DNA from: Bordetella parapertussis
GTDB taxonomy: Bacteria; Pseudomonadota; Gammaproteobacteria; Burkholderiales; Burkholderiaceae_B
Assembly: GCA_945887835.1 (NCBI GenBank)
Contig: CAMCZQ010000004.1
Coordinates: 1-57,622, forward strand
Direction: 5' to 3'
Length of the DNA stretch: 57,622 nt
In this document: one piece after another, positions 43,210 to 52,101 of the stretch
How positions within the stretch are numbered: position 1 is the stretch's first letter
Layout of the letters: every line of letters begins with the position of its first letter
The notes under the pieces: generated by a model
What the model saw: only the letters and a program-made list of their open reading frames with translations
Database searches by the model: none
What the model was told of the DNA's origin: nothing
Translations under genes and position numbers: made by a program

Positions 43210-45485
43210 GCGAAATTATCGAATTCGACGGCCCACAGGCCACCCTACGTAATGGCCAAGGCGATCCACTGATCCTAAAAGACGTCTCCATCACGGGCGA
43301 ACTGCGTGGTGCAATGTTTGAAGCACACGTGCGCCAAACGTTTAGCAACCCTACGGAGACTCACGCTGAAGTCGTGTACAGCTTTCCGCTGCCCTGGGGC
43401 GCAACATTGTTAGGTGTTGAAGTTCAGCTTGGCCAAGTCAAACTAACCGGTACTGTGGTTGCCAAAGCCGAAGCTGAAGAACAATATGAAGAGACCCTTT
43501 CAAAGGGCGATGCTGCCATCATGCTCGAGCGTGGCAACGATGGTAATTATGTTTTGCATCTGGGTAACTTGGCGCCTGGTGAAGACTGTGTGATCGACAT
43601 GCACTATGGCCAGTTGTTGCAGTTTGAACAGGGCGGCCTACGCTTGGCCATTCCAACCGTCATCGCCCCACGTTATGGCGATGCGGTTCGCGAGGGTGGC
43701 TTAGCACCCTATCAAGTCCCAGAAACAGACCTGTTGGCAGAGTATGGGTTTAGCTTGACGCTAAATTTGCATGGCGATCTGGTCAACGCGCGCATTGCTT
43801 CACCAAGTCACCCTATTAGTATGGCCAACCACGCAGCCGATCACATGTTGACCGTGGCCCTCGTCCAACAAAGCTATTTAGATCGTGACTTCATTCTTGT
43901 ACTTGATCAACTCGCCCAATGTTCAGTTGCCACCCTAGCGCCCGACTACGTCGATGCAAAAACCTTTGTCGCCACCGCCAGCTTTAGCCCAAGCATTCCC
44001 AACGCCAAAGCACAAAATACCGCGATCAAGATTTTGGTTGACTGTTCTGGCTCGATGGCGGGCGGCAGCATCCAAGCTGCACGACGCGCCTTGATGGCCA
44101 TTGTTAAAAAATTCAACACCGGCGACAAGTTCTCGCTCTCTAAGTTTGGCTCATCGGTTGAACACCGCTCGCTTTCTCTTTGGACAGCCTCTGAGCAATC
44201 ACGCTTAGGTGCAGAAAAATGGATCGCCGAACTAAATGCCGACATGGGTGGTACTGACATGCTAGAGGCCATCGAAAGTACCTTTGAGTTGGCGCATAGC
44301 AGCCCTTGCGATGTCTTGCTAATTACCGATGGTCAGATCTACGGTATTGACGCCGTCATCGGACAAGCTAAAGCTTCAAAGCATCGCGTGTTTACCGTGG
44401 GCATTGGAAGTAGCCCAAGCGACAACCTGTTACGTCGCCTTGCGGTTGAAACCAATGGGGCCTGTGATTTTGTAGCTGAAGGCGAAACCGTTGAACCTGC
44501 AATCGTGCGTATGTTCAATCGCTTGCGTTCGCCGGCTGTGACCAAGGTCTCAGTTCAGTGGCCCGAAGGCTTTACCCCTAAGCTCTTGACTACAATAGAC
44601 AGCACGGCGTTTGATGGTGACACCCTGCACGCGTCGGCTTGGTTTCATACAAAGCCAACTGGTCGGATCACGCTGTTGGGTCAGTTAGTTGGCCAAGACA
44701 CTGTGCAAGAGCTTGGCCGTGTAGAAATCAACGAAACACCCGCAACTTCGACGGCCTTGTCACGCTTGGCAGCCGCTGGGAAAATGCAACATTTGGCGGG
44801 TGCAGCCGAGGCGACTAAGCTTGCGCTTGATTACCAATTGGTCACAGAGCACTCCAACTTTTTAATGCTGCATGAGCGCAGCGCAGAAGACAAAGCACCT
44901 AATATGCCTGAGCTGCACAAGGTCAAGCAAATGCTGCCGGCGGGCTGGGGTGGCGCTGGCCTGGATCAAGTGCATTACATGAGAAACTCAGTGAGTTTGT
45001 CGTGCGATGAGTCGATCTCAGACATATTCTCATCGCCCACCGTCATGCGCAGTCGAGGCGTACGTTCACCACAAGTGGAAGCCCTTGACATATCCGGGAT
45101 GGATCATTACGGCATCCCAGCTTTCTTAAGACGACAGGTTGACCCAGTGCCCACAATCGGCGCTGTCGGTGACCGGATCACGATCAAAGCAGATCGCATC
45201 TGGTTTAAGTTAGATGCCGCCCAAAAAACAATCTTTGCGCTACTCACGCCTAACCCTAAGGCCATTGGTGCGAGGATCTGGTTTGTCAATAAAACGCACG
45301 AAGTCTTTGACTACATGGACTTCGTCAGCTTAGAAGACGCCGTAAACGAGTTGCAGCTAAACGGTTTTAGCGATTACGTTAAGAAAAGGTTTTCTCTACT
45401 GAATCGAACTCGTACGCGCTACACCTGGAAATGTGAAGACCACACACGGGTCTACACAAACTCAACCACTTGGGTAAAAACATAG
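43206..45485 (+). CDS. VIT and von Willebrand factor A domain protein
   Basis: The protein has 759 residues. Residues 1-135 form a VIT domain (LKDVSITGELRGAMFEAHVRQTF, then YSFPLPWGATL), as in inter-alpha-trypsin inhibitor heavy chains. A vWA domain spans about 270-440 with a complete MIDAS metal site: D279, S281, S283 (DCSGSM), T350 and D375 (LLITDGQ). The remaining ~320 residues are not recognisable. No signal peptide is seen, so it is probably cytoplasmic, unlike eukaryotic relatives. The ATGA overlap with the MerR gene implies joint function. MIDAS proteins bind partner proteins; the partner here is unknown. Confidence 0.88.
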   Translation: MSEIIEFDGPQATLRNGQGDPLILKDVSITGELRGAMFEAHVRQTFSNPTETHAEVVYSFPLPWGATLLGVEVQLGQVKLTGTVVAKAEAEEQYEETLSKGDAAIMLERGNDGNYVLHLGNLAPGEDCVIDMHYGQLLQFEQGGLRLAIPTVIAPRYGDAVREGGLAPYQVPETDLLAEYGFSLTLNLHGDLVNARIASPSHPISMANHAADHMLTVALVQQSYLDRDFILVLDQLAQCSVATLAPDYVDAKTFVATASFSPSIPNAKAQNTAIKILVDCSGSMAGGSIQAARRALMAIVKKFNTGDKFSLSKFGSSVEHRSLSLWTASEQSRLGAEKWIAELNADMGGTDMLEAIESTFELAHSSPCDVLLITDGQIYGIDAVIGQAKASKHRVFTVGIGSSPSDNLLRRLAVETNGACDFVAEGETVEPAIVRMFNRLRSPAVTKVSVQWPEGFTPKLLTTIDSTAFDGDTLHASAWFHTKPTGRITLLGQLVGQDTVQELGRVEINETPATSTALSRLAAAGKMQHLAGAAEATKLALDYQLVTEHSNFLMLHERSAEDKAPNMPELHKVKQMLPAGWGGAGLDQVHYMRNSVSLSCDESISDIFSSPTVMRSRGVRSPQVEALDISGMDHYGIPAFLRRQVDPVPTIGAVGDRITIKADRIWFKLDAAQKTIFALLTPNPKAIGARIWFVNKTHEVFDYMDFVSLEDAVNELQLNGFSDYVKKRFSLLNRTRTRYTWKCEDHTRVYTNSTTWVKT

Positions 45486-45601
45486 CGATAGAAATTTTGC
45501 TGTGATGCGCGACATTCAGTTGTAATATCTCTAAGCTATCCTATAGTCGAAGCTGACACTAGGCGTCGCCAAAGGGTAAAGCAACTGAACGTAGGGGCAT
45601 C

Positions 45602-46972
45602 ATGGGCTATAAGGTTTCTCTCGGTCTGCAAACGTATCAATTCTCAGACCTCAAAACGGTGATGGCTAAGGCCAGCCCGCTGCGCTCTGGCGATTGCCTG
45701 TCAGGCGTGGCGGCCCTGTCTAATGAAGAACGGGTCGCTGCTGCCCTCGTGCTGGCTGATCTACCGTTAAAAAGATTTCTTGAAGAACAGCTCATTGCCT
45801 ACGAAGACGACGAAGTCACGCGGGTGATTCTGGACGACCATCGAGCCGACACGTTTGCACCAATCTCAAGCTTTACCGTGGGCGATTTTCGTAACTGGCT
45901 ACTGTCTGATGCCGTCGGCGCCAACGAACTCAACGCGGTCGCACCAGGGTTAACGCCCGAGATGGTTGCTGCCGTTTCAAAAATCATGCGTAACCAAGAT
46001 CTGATTTTGGTTGCCGCTAAATGCCAGGTTGTCACGCGCTTCAGAAACACACTGGGCCTCGCCGGTAGACTATCCGTCAGGCTTCAACCTAACCACCCTA
46101 CCGACGACGCCCGCGGCGTTGGTGCTGCCATCATTGACGGCTTGCTGTATGGCGCGGGTGATGCGGTCATCGGCGTAAACCCCGCCTCAGATAACTTTCG
46201 TGAAATCAGCCAGATCTTATCCTTGCTGGATAAGGTGCGCGAAAAATTTGATATCCCAACTCAGACTTGTGTGCTCACACATGTCACGACGACCTTGCGG
46301 GCGATCGAGGCCGGCTTGCCTGTCGATTTGGTGTTTCAATCCATCGGCGGCACCGAGGGTGTCAATCGCGGCTTTGGCGTCAACGCAGCACTCTTACAAG
46401 AAGCGCACGAAGCGGCACTCTCGTTGCAGCGCGGCACTGTCGGCAACAATGTGATGTATTTCGAAACCGGCCAAGGTAGCGCGCTTTCGGCAAATGCCTC
46501 ACACGGTGTCGATCAACAAACGATCGAAGCCAGATCCTACGGCTTGGCACGCCGCTTTAAACCTTTACTGTTAAACAGTGTTGTCGGCTTTATTGGCCCC
46601 GAATATCTGTTTGACGGCAAGCAGATTATTCGCGCTGGGCTTGAAGATCATTTTTGCGGCAAGTTACTCGGCTTACCTATGGGTTGTGATATTTGCTACA
46701 CCAATCATGCCGAAGCCGATCAAGATGATATGGATACCCTGCTGACCCTACTGGGCGTGGCGGGCATCAACTACATCATGGGTGTACCGGGCTCAGACGA
46801 CATCATGCTGGGCTATCAAAGCACGTCGTTTCATGATGCGTTGTATATCAGACGCGTACTAGGAAAAAAGCCAGCGCCAGAATTTGAAGCTTGGCTTGAA
46901 AAGATGCAGTTGGTTGATGGCAACGGGCGAGTCATCAGCCCCGTTGATTCGCAACCCCTACTGATCGTTTAA
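45602..46972 (+). CDS. eutB: ethanolamine ammonia-lyase large subunit
   Basis: The protein has 456 residues and is closely similar to E. coli EutB along its length. With EutC and adenosylcobalamin it converts ethanolamine to acetaldehyde and ammonia. Active-site segments are RLQPNHPTDDARGVGAA, QSIGGTEGVNRGF, YFETGQGSALSANA with Glu288, and MGCDICYTNHAEADQDD with Asp363. ATG 45602 is the start, with GTAGGGGC upstream. It is followed by eutC after 10 bp. No microcompartment, EutA or transporter genes are near. Confidence 0.97.
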   Translation: MGYKVSLGLQTYQFSDLKTVMAKASPLRSGDCLSGVAALSNEERVAAALVLADLPLKRFLEEQLIAYEDDEVTRVILDDHRADTFAPISSFTVGDFRNWLLSDAVGANELNAVAPGLTPEMVAAVSKIMRNQDLILVAAKCQVVTRFRNTLGLAGRLSVRLQPNHPTDDARGVGAAIIDGLLYGAGDAVIGVNPASDNFREISQILSLLDKVREKFDIPTQTCVLTHVTTTLRAIEAGLPVDLVFQSIGGTEGVNRGFGVNAALLQEAHEAALSLQRGTVGNNVMYFETGQGSALSANASHGVDQQTIEARSYGLARRFKPLLLNSVVGFIGPEYLFDGKQIIRAGLEDHFCGKLLGLPMGCDICYTNHAEADQDDMDTLLTLLGVAGINYIMGVPGSDDIMLGYQSTSFHDALYIRRVLGKKPAPEFEAWLEKMQLVDGNGRVISPVDSQPLLIV

Positions 46973-46982
46973 GGAGAATGCC

Positions 46983-47837
46983 GTGCTTAAGCGCTCTGTG
47001 GTGTCGCTCGAGAAAGCCTCAGTGGCATCCTCCGACAAAGCCTTAGTTGTGTCTTCCGACCAAGCCCCAGTGCTATCGCCCAACAAAGCGTTAATTTCTG
47101 AAGCTACGCCCGCTTGGTTAAAGTTAAAAGAACTGACCGGTGCACGAATCGCACTGGGTCGTACGGGCGTAAGTTTGCCCACCAAAGATATCCTCGAGTT
47201 TCGCATGGCGCATGCACGTGCCCGCGATGCAGTTCATACCGCGCTTGATATTGAGCCTTTGTTCAAGGCACTTGTCAGTCAGGGCTTCGAACCAATCACA
47301 GTGGCAAGTCAAGCCGTCGACCGGCACACGTTTTTGCTGCGCCCCGACCTCGGGCGTCGACTCTCAGTTGCCAGCGCACAAACCTTGACGAACTTAAGTC
47401 ACGACACCAAGCAACCATTACCCAGCCTGGCCTTTGTGATTGCCGATGGGCTTTCAGCGCAAGCAATTCAAAACCATGCCCTAGCATTTCTCGAGACCTT
47501 GCGCTTAGAACTGCCGCAGGTGCAAGAGGCGGCCGTGGTGGTTGCGACCCAAGCTCGCGTGGCGCTTGGAGATGAGATTGGTGAAATTCTGGGCGCTGAG
47601 CTGGTGGTTGTATTGATCGGCGAGCGACCTGGCCTATCCGCCCCTGACAGCATGAGTGCGTATCTGACATGGCACCCCAAGGTAGGCCGAACAGATGTTG
47701 AGCGTAACTGCCTTTCAAACATACGCCTTGAAGGTTTGAGTTATACCGAGGCCGCGCAAAAGCTTGCTTGGTTGATCAGGCAGGCGAAGGTGTTGGGCAA
47801 AAGCGGTGTTGAGTTGAAAGAAGAGTCTGAATCGTGA
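46983..47837 (+). CDS. eutC: ethanolamine ammonia-lyase small subunit
   Basis: The protein has 284 residues and binds adenosylcobalamin together with EutB. ARIALGRTGVSLPTKDILEFRMAHARARDAVH is the conserved front, and YLTWHPKVGRTDVERNCLSNIR the conserved end. The first ~40 residues are unusual: four imperfect 8-residue repeats (VSLEKASV, ASSDKALV, VSSDQAPV, LSPNKALI). The variable EutC N terminus is known to affect enzyme solubility. The start is GTG 46983, with AAGGAG 6 bases upstream, 10 bp after the eutB stop. Confidence 0.96.
   Translation: MLKRSVVSLEKASVASSDKALVVSSDQAPVLSPNKALISEATPAWLKLKELTGARIALGRTGVSLPTKDILEFRMAHARARDAVHTALDIEPLFKALVSQGFEPITVASQAVDRHTFLLRPDLGRRLSVASAQTLTNLSHDTKQPLPSLAFVIADGLSAQAIQNHALAFLETLRLELPQVQEAAVVVATQARVALGDEIGEILGAELVVVLIGERPGLSAPDSMSAYLTWHPKVGRTDVERNCLSNIRLEGLSYTEAAQKLAWLIRQAKVLGKSGVELKEESES
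47001..47096 (+). repeat. four 24-bp tandem repeats in the eutC 5' coding region
   Basis: Four consecutive 24-bp units (47001, 47025, 47049, 47073) each encode an 8-residue motif of the form (V/A/L)SxxKAxV. AAAGCC or a close variant recurs at the same place in each. The copies have diverged by several bases. Confidence 0.8.
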
Positions 47838-47899
47838 GAAGATATTTGGTGACAAGCGTGTCTATTAGAGTCTAATCGTACAAGGTTTACACAAAAATA

Positions 47900-49120
47900 A
47901 TGAACACCACACCAAACACCAACGCTTTACCACTTGCCGGGTTGAAAGTTCTTGACCTAACACGCGCCTTGGCAGGCCCTTTCAGCGCAATGATTTTGGC
48001 CGACCTAGGTGCCGACGTCATCAAAATAGAACCCACGCCAAACGGCGAGATGGTGCGAGGTTGGGGCCCGTTTCAAGAGGGCATCAGTGTTTATTACTTA
48101 AGCATTCATCGCAACAAACGCAGCTTGGCGGTTGATTTTCGGCAGCCCAAGGGGCTTGAGCTGATTCGCACCATGGCCAAACAGGCTGACATCATTATCG
48201 AGAACTTCAAACCCGGCGTGATGGCCGACATGAAGATGGACTATGCCGCACTGTCCGCCATGAATCCACGCTTAATCTATGCCTCGATTACAGGCTTTGG
48301 CAACACCGGCCCTTATGGCAGCTGGCCCGGTATGGATCAAATCGCACAAGGCATGTCAGGGCTGATGAGCTTGACGGGTCAGGCCGCAACGGGCCCCACG
48401 CGCGTGGGGATCCCAATCGGCGATGTGGTGGGTGGTATGTGGGCAACGATGGGGATCCAGGCTGCCATCATTCAACGCCAGGCAACCGGCCGCGGTCAAC
48501 TGGTTGAAACGTCTTTGCTTGCTGGCTTGATCGGCTTACTCACCGTGCAGGGGCAACGTCAATTGAGCTTGGGTGATACCCCCGGCGTTGCAGGCAACGA
48601 TCACCCGGTCATCTGCCCCTACGGCATGTTTGAAGCCAGCGATGGCCCGTTCAATATGGCGGCGGCCACCGAGGATATGTGGGTCAAGCTTTGTCAATTA
48701 ATAGGCATTGAAGACTGGATTACGCATCCCGACTTTAAAGATAACGCGAGTCGTTGCAAGCATCGCGAGCAAGTCAAAGAACGCCTGAACAAAATATTTG
48801 CAACACGTAAAAAAATGGAATGGACGCTCGAACTCGTCAAGTTAAGTATCCCGGCAGGCCCGATTTTGACGCTGGATCAAGTCTTTAAAGACCCGCATAT
48901 TGTTGAAACGGGCTTGGTCGAAGAAGTTGATCACCCCAAGCTCGGCAAACTCAAACTCGTGGGCAATCCTTTAAAAATGGAAGGCTTTGGCGGCAAAACA
49001 GTACGCACTGCACCACCCGAACTCGGCGCGGATTCGCGAGAGGTACTTCAAGAATACGGGCTATCAGTCGCTGAGATCAACACCCTGATTGCAGAAAAAA
49101 TCATTCAAAGCACACACTAA
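47900..49120 (+). CDS. CoA-transferase family III (CaiB/BaiF-type)
   Basis: The protein has 406 residues. The family moves CoA between organic acids through an aspartyl-CoA intermediate. LAGLKVLDLTRALAGPFSAMILADLGADVIKIEP is the classic opening, and RNKRSLAVDFRQPKGLEL and NFKPGVMADM follow. The catalytic Asp is in GMDQIAQGMSGLMSLTG. ATG 47900 has no close purine-rich site, but fits the family start. It opens a same-strand cluster (CoA transferase, VOC, Bug, Bug, decarboxylase-like). The VOC start lies 10 bp after its stop. Confidence 0.93.
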   Translation: MNTTPNTNALPLAGLKVLDLTRALAGPFSAMILADLGADVIKIEPTPNGEMVRGWGPFQEGISVYYLSIHRNKRSLAVDFRQPKGLELIRTMAKQADIIIENFKPGVMADMKMDYAALSAMNPRLIYASITGFGNTGPYGSWPGMDQIAQGMSGLMSLTGQAATGPTRVGIPIGDVVGGMWATMGIQAAIIQRQATGRGQLVETSLLAGLIGLLTVQGQRQLSLGDTPGVAGNDHPVICPYGMFEASDGPFNMAAATEDMWVKLCQLIGIEDWITHPDFKDNASRCKHREQVKERLNKIFATRKKMEWTLELVKLSIPAGPILTLDQVFKDPHIVETGLVEEVDHPKLGKLKLVGNPLKMEGFGGKTVRTAPPELGADSREVLQEYGLSVAEINTLIAEKIIQSTH

Positions 49121-49130
49121 GGATTGCAGC

Positions 49131-50042
49131 ATGCTTGCCTCAAACATTACCTATGTTGCCGTCGCCTCAAACGACCCTGAAACAACCTGTTCGATCTATG
49201 AAAAATACTTCGAACTCCCACGCACCGATTTCAATACACCCGAGGGCAAGGTGTCTTTGTTTAGTATCGGTCAAAGCGCGCTAGCCGTTGTGCCCCTTGG
49301 TCATTCGCTGATTGACGGTGACCTGAAGCCAGGCGTGCATCACATTGCCTTTGGTCTGCAAGATCCCGAGGCTGCGCTCGCAAAATTTGCCTTGAAGCCC
49401 ACCCCAGTAATCGGCCTAGACGGGCGTCGCAGTTTCGCCATCGACCTCACGCAAACGTGTGGAGTGCGTGTGCGCCTGACCGAACCTCTGGCACTGCCCA
49501 CCCATATGAGTGGCGCGATTGAACGCATTGATCATCTTGGTATCGCAAGTACGGATGTCGCTGAAGACGAACGTATCTTTGCAAACAAGCTTGGCTTTGA
49601 GGTTGAAAGTCGGCAAACCGACATGGAAGTCAACATCTCGGTTGAAAGCTTTACCTCGGATAAATATGGTGTGGTCTATCACACGCAACCGCCGAAGCCG
49701 ATCGGCGGCTTACGCGTCACTTTTATTACGATTGGCGATCTTGAACTAGAGTTTTTAGCAAACTTTGATCCAAGCCAAGGTGCACATATCGAACATGGCC
49801 AGTCAGGGTCTACTAAACAAGACCAAGGCGCGATCACGCGTTTTGTTCAGTCGCGCGGCCGTGGCCTGCATCACATCGCCATCAAGGCCAGCGATATCAA
49901 TGACACCTTGCAAAAAATGTCAAAGGCGGGCTTTCAGATGATCGATCAAGTCGGCCGGCCGGGTTCGCGTCGTGCGTTGATCGGCTTTCCGCATCCAAAA
50001 TCGACAGGTGGGATTTTGATGCATTTGGTTCAGCGTGTTTAG
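49131..50042 (+). CDS. double-VOC-domain protein, methylmalonyl-CoA-epimerase-like
   Basis: The protein has 303 residues made of two glyoxalase-fold modules. Module 1 is about 5-115 (NITYVAVASNDPETTCSIYEKYFELP, then VHHIAFGLQDPEAAL). Module 2 is about 125-300 (IERIDHLGIASTDVAEDERIFANKLGF, then GLHHIAIKASDINDTLQKM). IDHLGIA, LHHIAIK and LELEFL provide His, His and Glu in the usual metal positions. The second module is similar to methylmalonyl-CoA epimerase, which fits the CoA-transferase upstream. AAGGA lies 7 bases before ATG 49131. Confidence 0.82.
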   Translation: MLASNITYVAVASNDPETTCSIYEKYFELPRTDFNTPEGKVSLFSIGQSALAVVPLGHSLIDGDLKPGVHHIAFGLQDPEAALAKFALKPTPVIGLDGRRSFAIDLTQTCGVRVRLTEPLALPTHMSGAIERIDHLGIASTDVAEDERIFANKLGFEVESRQTDMEVNISVESFTSDKYGVVYHTQPPKPIGGLRVTFITIGDLELEFLANFDPSQGAHIEHGQSGSTKQDQGAITRFVQSRGRGLHHIAIKASDINDTLQKMSKAGFQMIDQVGRPGSRRALIGFPHPKSTGGILMHLVQRV

Positions 50043-50099
50043 CAGGCGATCAAATATCACTCATTAGACATATCAAACACTTACCAGGAGACAAGCATC

Positions 50100-51077
50100 A
50101 TGCGTAAAAAAATCATCGCAACAACTGCTGCAGCAACATTAATCGGACTCACAGCGGGTACTGTATCGGCTCAAGACTTTCCGAGCAAAGGACCCATCAA
50201 ATTGATCGTGGGCTTCGCCCCAGGCGGTGGTACCGATGCAATCGCCAGAGCGTTGAACACCAAACTGTCAGAGATTCTTAAACAAACGGTTGTGGTTGAG
50301 AATAAAGCAGGGGCTGGCGGAACCTTGTCTACGGATTACGTTGCGAAATCGGCGCCTGATGGCTACACCATTAGCTTCACGTTAAACAACCACGCCATTA
50401 ACCAGGCGCTTTACGCAAGCTTACCGTTCGACACTGAAAGAGACTTGCGAGGCGTAGCGTTAATTGGGTCGCTCACCCAACTCTTCGCTTCTAATCCAAG
50501 CGCTCCAGCTAAAACTTTGCAAGAATTTTTAGCGCAAGCTAAAGGTACCGATGCCCGAAACAAAACCTATGCAAGCGGTGGTGTTGGCTCGCCTGGGCAT
50601 TTTGCTGCAGCCTACTTAGAGTTTTTAGCAAAAGCCCAACTGACCCATGTCCCTTATCGTGGCGCAGGCCCAGCCATTGCTGATGTTGTGGGCAATCACG
50701 TGCCTTATATTTTGTCGACCCTCAGTGGCCTGTTGGCTAATGTCAAAGCCGGCAAACTACACCCAATCGCTGTGACCTCTAAAGAGCGCAGCCCGTTATT
50801 GCCAAACGTACCCACCATTGCTGAAAGTGGTTTCCCGGGCTATGACATGGATACCTGGATTGCAATGTTTGTGCCGCGTCAAACACCCGATGCGATTGTA
50901 GACATCCTCTATAAGGCAACGATGGAGGCTGTGAAAGCGCCTGATGTGCGTGACCGCATTACCTCACAGGCGGGCATCGTCAGAACTGGCACCCCTACAC
51001 AACTTGATGCTCTAGTGAAAACAGAGATTGCTCAATTCACTAAAATCGTAAAAGACAGCAATATCAAGCCAGAGTAA
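50100..51077 (+). CDS. Bug-family (TctC-like) periplasmic solute-binding protein
   Basis: The precursor has 325 residues with signal MRKKIIATTAAATLIGLTAG ending at VSAQ. The mature start DFPSKGPIKLIVGFAPGGGTDAIARAL is the Bug signature. VPYRGAGPAIADVVGNHV and VPTIAESGFPGYDMD are further family segments. AGGAG lies 7 bases upstream of the ATG. It is the first of two tandem Bug genes after the CoA-transferase and VOC genes. Its ligand is probably their carboxylic-acid substrate, by inference. Confidence 0.93.
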   Translation: MRKKIIATTAAATLIGLTAGTVSAQDFPSKGPIKLIVGFAPGGGTDAIARALNTKLSEILKQTVVVENKAGAGGTLSTDYVAKSAPDGYTISFTLNNHAINQALYASLPFDTERDLRGVALIGSLTQLFASNPSAPAKTLQEFLAQAKGTDARNKTYASGGVGSPGHFAAAYLEFLAKAQLTHVPYRGAGPAIADVVGNHVPYILSTLSGLLANVKAGKLHPIAVTSKERSPLLPNVPTIAESGFPGYDMDTWIAMFVPRQTPDAIVDILYKATMEAVKAPDVRDRITSQAGIVRTGTPTQLDALVKTEIAQFTKIVKDSNIKPE

Positions 51078-51114
51078 TTTAAACACTTTGACTTGCAATC
51101 ATTGAGGGGACAAC

Positions 51115-52098
51115 ATGAAATTTTTTAACTCGCAGTTAGTATTGGGCTTAGTGGTAGCTGCCCTCGCTATGCCCACTAGCGTTGTTGCGCAAGACCGCAG
51201 CACCGCGTATCCAAACAAAGCCGTACGAATTATTATTCCGTTTCCGGCGGGTCAAGCGACTGACATCATCGGGCGTCTGCTTGCCGAACGACTGGCGCAG
51301 CGTTGGGGTCAACCGGTTTTTGTCGAGAACCGAGGCGGCGGCAATGCGATACCAGGCATGCTGGCGGGTAAAGATGCTGCGCCTGACGGTTACACGCTGA
51401 CCTTTGGTGCGACGAGCAGCACGGTGATCAACCAAGCACTCTTTCCTAACTTGCCCTACAGCATGGAAAAAGACTTTGTTGCCATCGGGCCAGTGTTTAC
51501 GCAAGACTGGTTGATTGTTGCCAATCGCAATGCGCCCTACAACAACTTAGCTGAGCTTATTGCGGCAGCCAAGCAAGCCCCAGGCAAACTCTCCTGGAGC
51601 GTCAGCGCCACCGCCCTCAATATGGCAGGCGAACTGGTAAAACTGAGCACGGGCATGGATATTGTGGCGGTGCCTTACAAAGGCAGCCCGATGGCCGTAA
51701 ACGACTTGATTGGTGGCCATATTCAATTGGGTGTTGACACAATCGCCGCCACACTGCCGCACATTAAAGAAGGTCGTTTGAAAGTCATCGCCAATCTCTC
51801 AGATAAGCGTTCAACGCATTTGCCCGATGTTGCTACGGTGAGCGAGCAGTTTCCTGGCACTGTGAGCGTAGGCTTTGCAGGGCTGTTTGCACCCAAGGCG
51901 ACTCCAGTCGCAATCGTGCAAAAGGTCGCAAGTGACGTTCAGAACATCGTCGCAGATCCCAGCTTTCAGCAAGCCGTGGTCGACAAGGGCTCAGTACCAG
52001 ACCTGCGCACCAAAGAGCAATGGACGATTTTCTTGGCAGATCTCACAACCAAATATTCAGACCTCGTGAAGTCTGGCAAAGTCAAAGTGGCGGAGTAA
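51115..52098 (+). CDS. Bug-family (TctC-like) periplasmic solute-binding protein
   Basis: The precursor has 327 residues with a signal ending near TSVVAQ. AYPNKAVRIIIPFPAGQATDIIGRLLAERL replaces the usual glycine-rich loop with AGQAT. VPYKGSPMAVNDLIGGHIQLGVD is the second ligand loop. A GAGGGGA ribosome site lies just upstream. It differs clearly from the preceding Bug protein, so this is not a recent duplication. The decarboxylase-like gene starts 3 bp after its stop. Confidence 0.93.
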   Translation: MKFFNSQLVLGLVVAALAMPTSVVAQDRSTAYPNKAVRIIIPFPAGQATDIIGRLLAERLAQRWGQPVFVENRGGGNAIPGMLAGKDAAPDGYTLTFGATSSTVINQALFPNLPYSMEKDFVAIGPVFTQDWLIVANRNAPYNNLAELIAAAKQAPGKLSWSVSATALNMAGELVKLSTGMDIVAVPYKGSPMAVNDLIGGHIQLGVDTIAATLPHIKEGRLKVIANLSDKRSTHLPDVATVSEQFPGTVSVGFAGLFAPKATPVAIVQKVASDVQNIVADPSFQQAVVDKGSVPDLRTKEQWTIFLADLTTKYSDLVKSGKVKVAE

Positions 52099-52101
52099 AT
52101 T

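Noticed and set aside
45486-45601. Cobalamin riboswitch upstream of eutB
   Set aside because: The gap is only 116 bases and I found no B12-box-like core; a cobalamin riboswitch needs about 200 bases.
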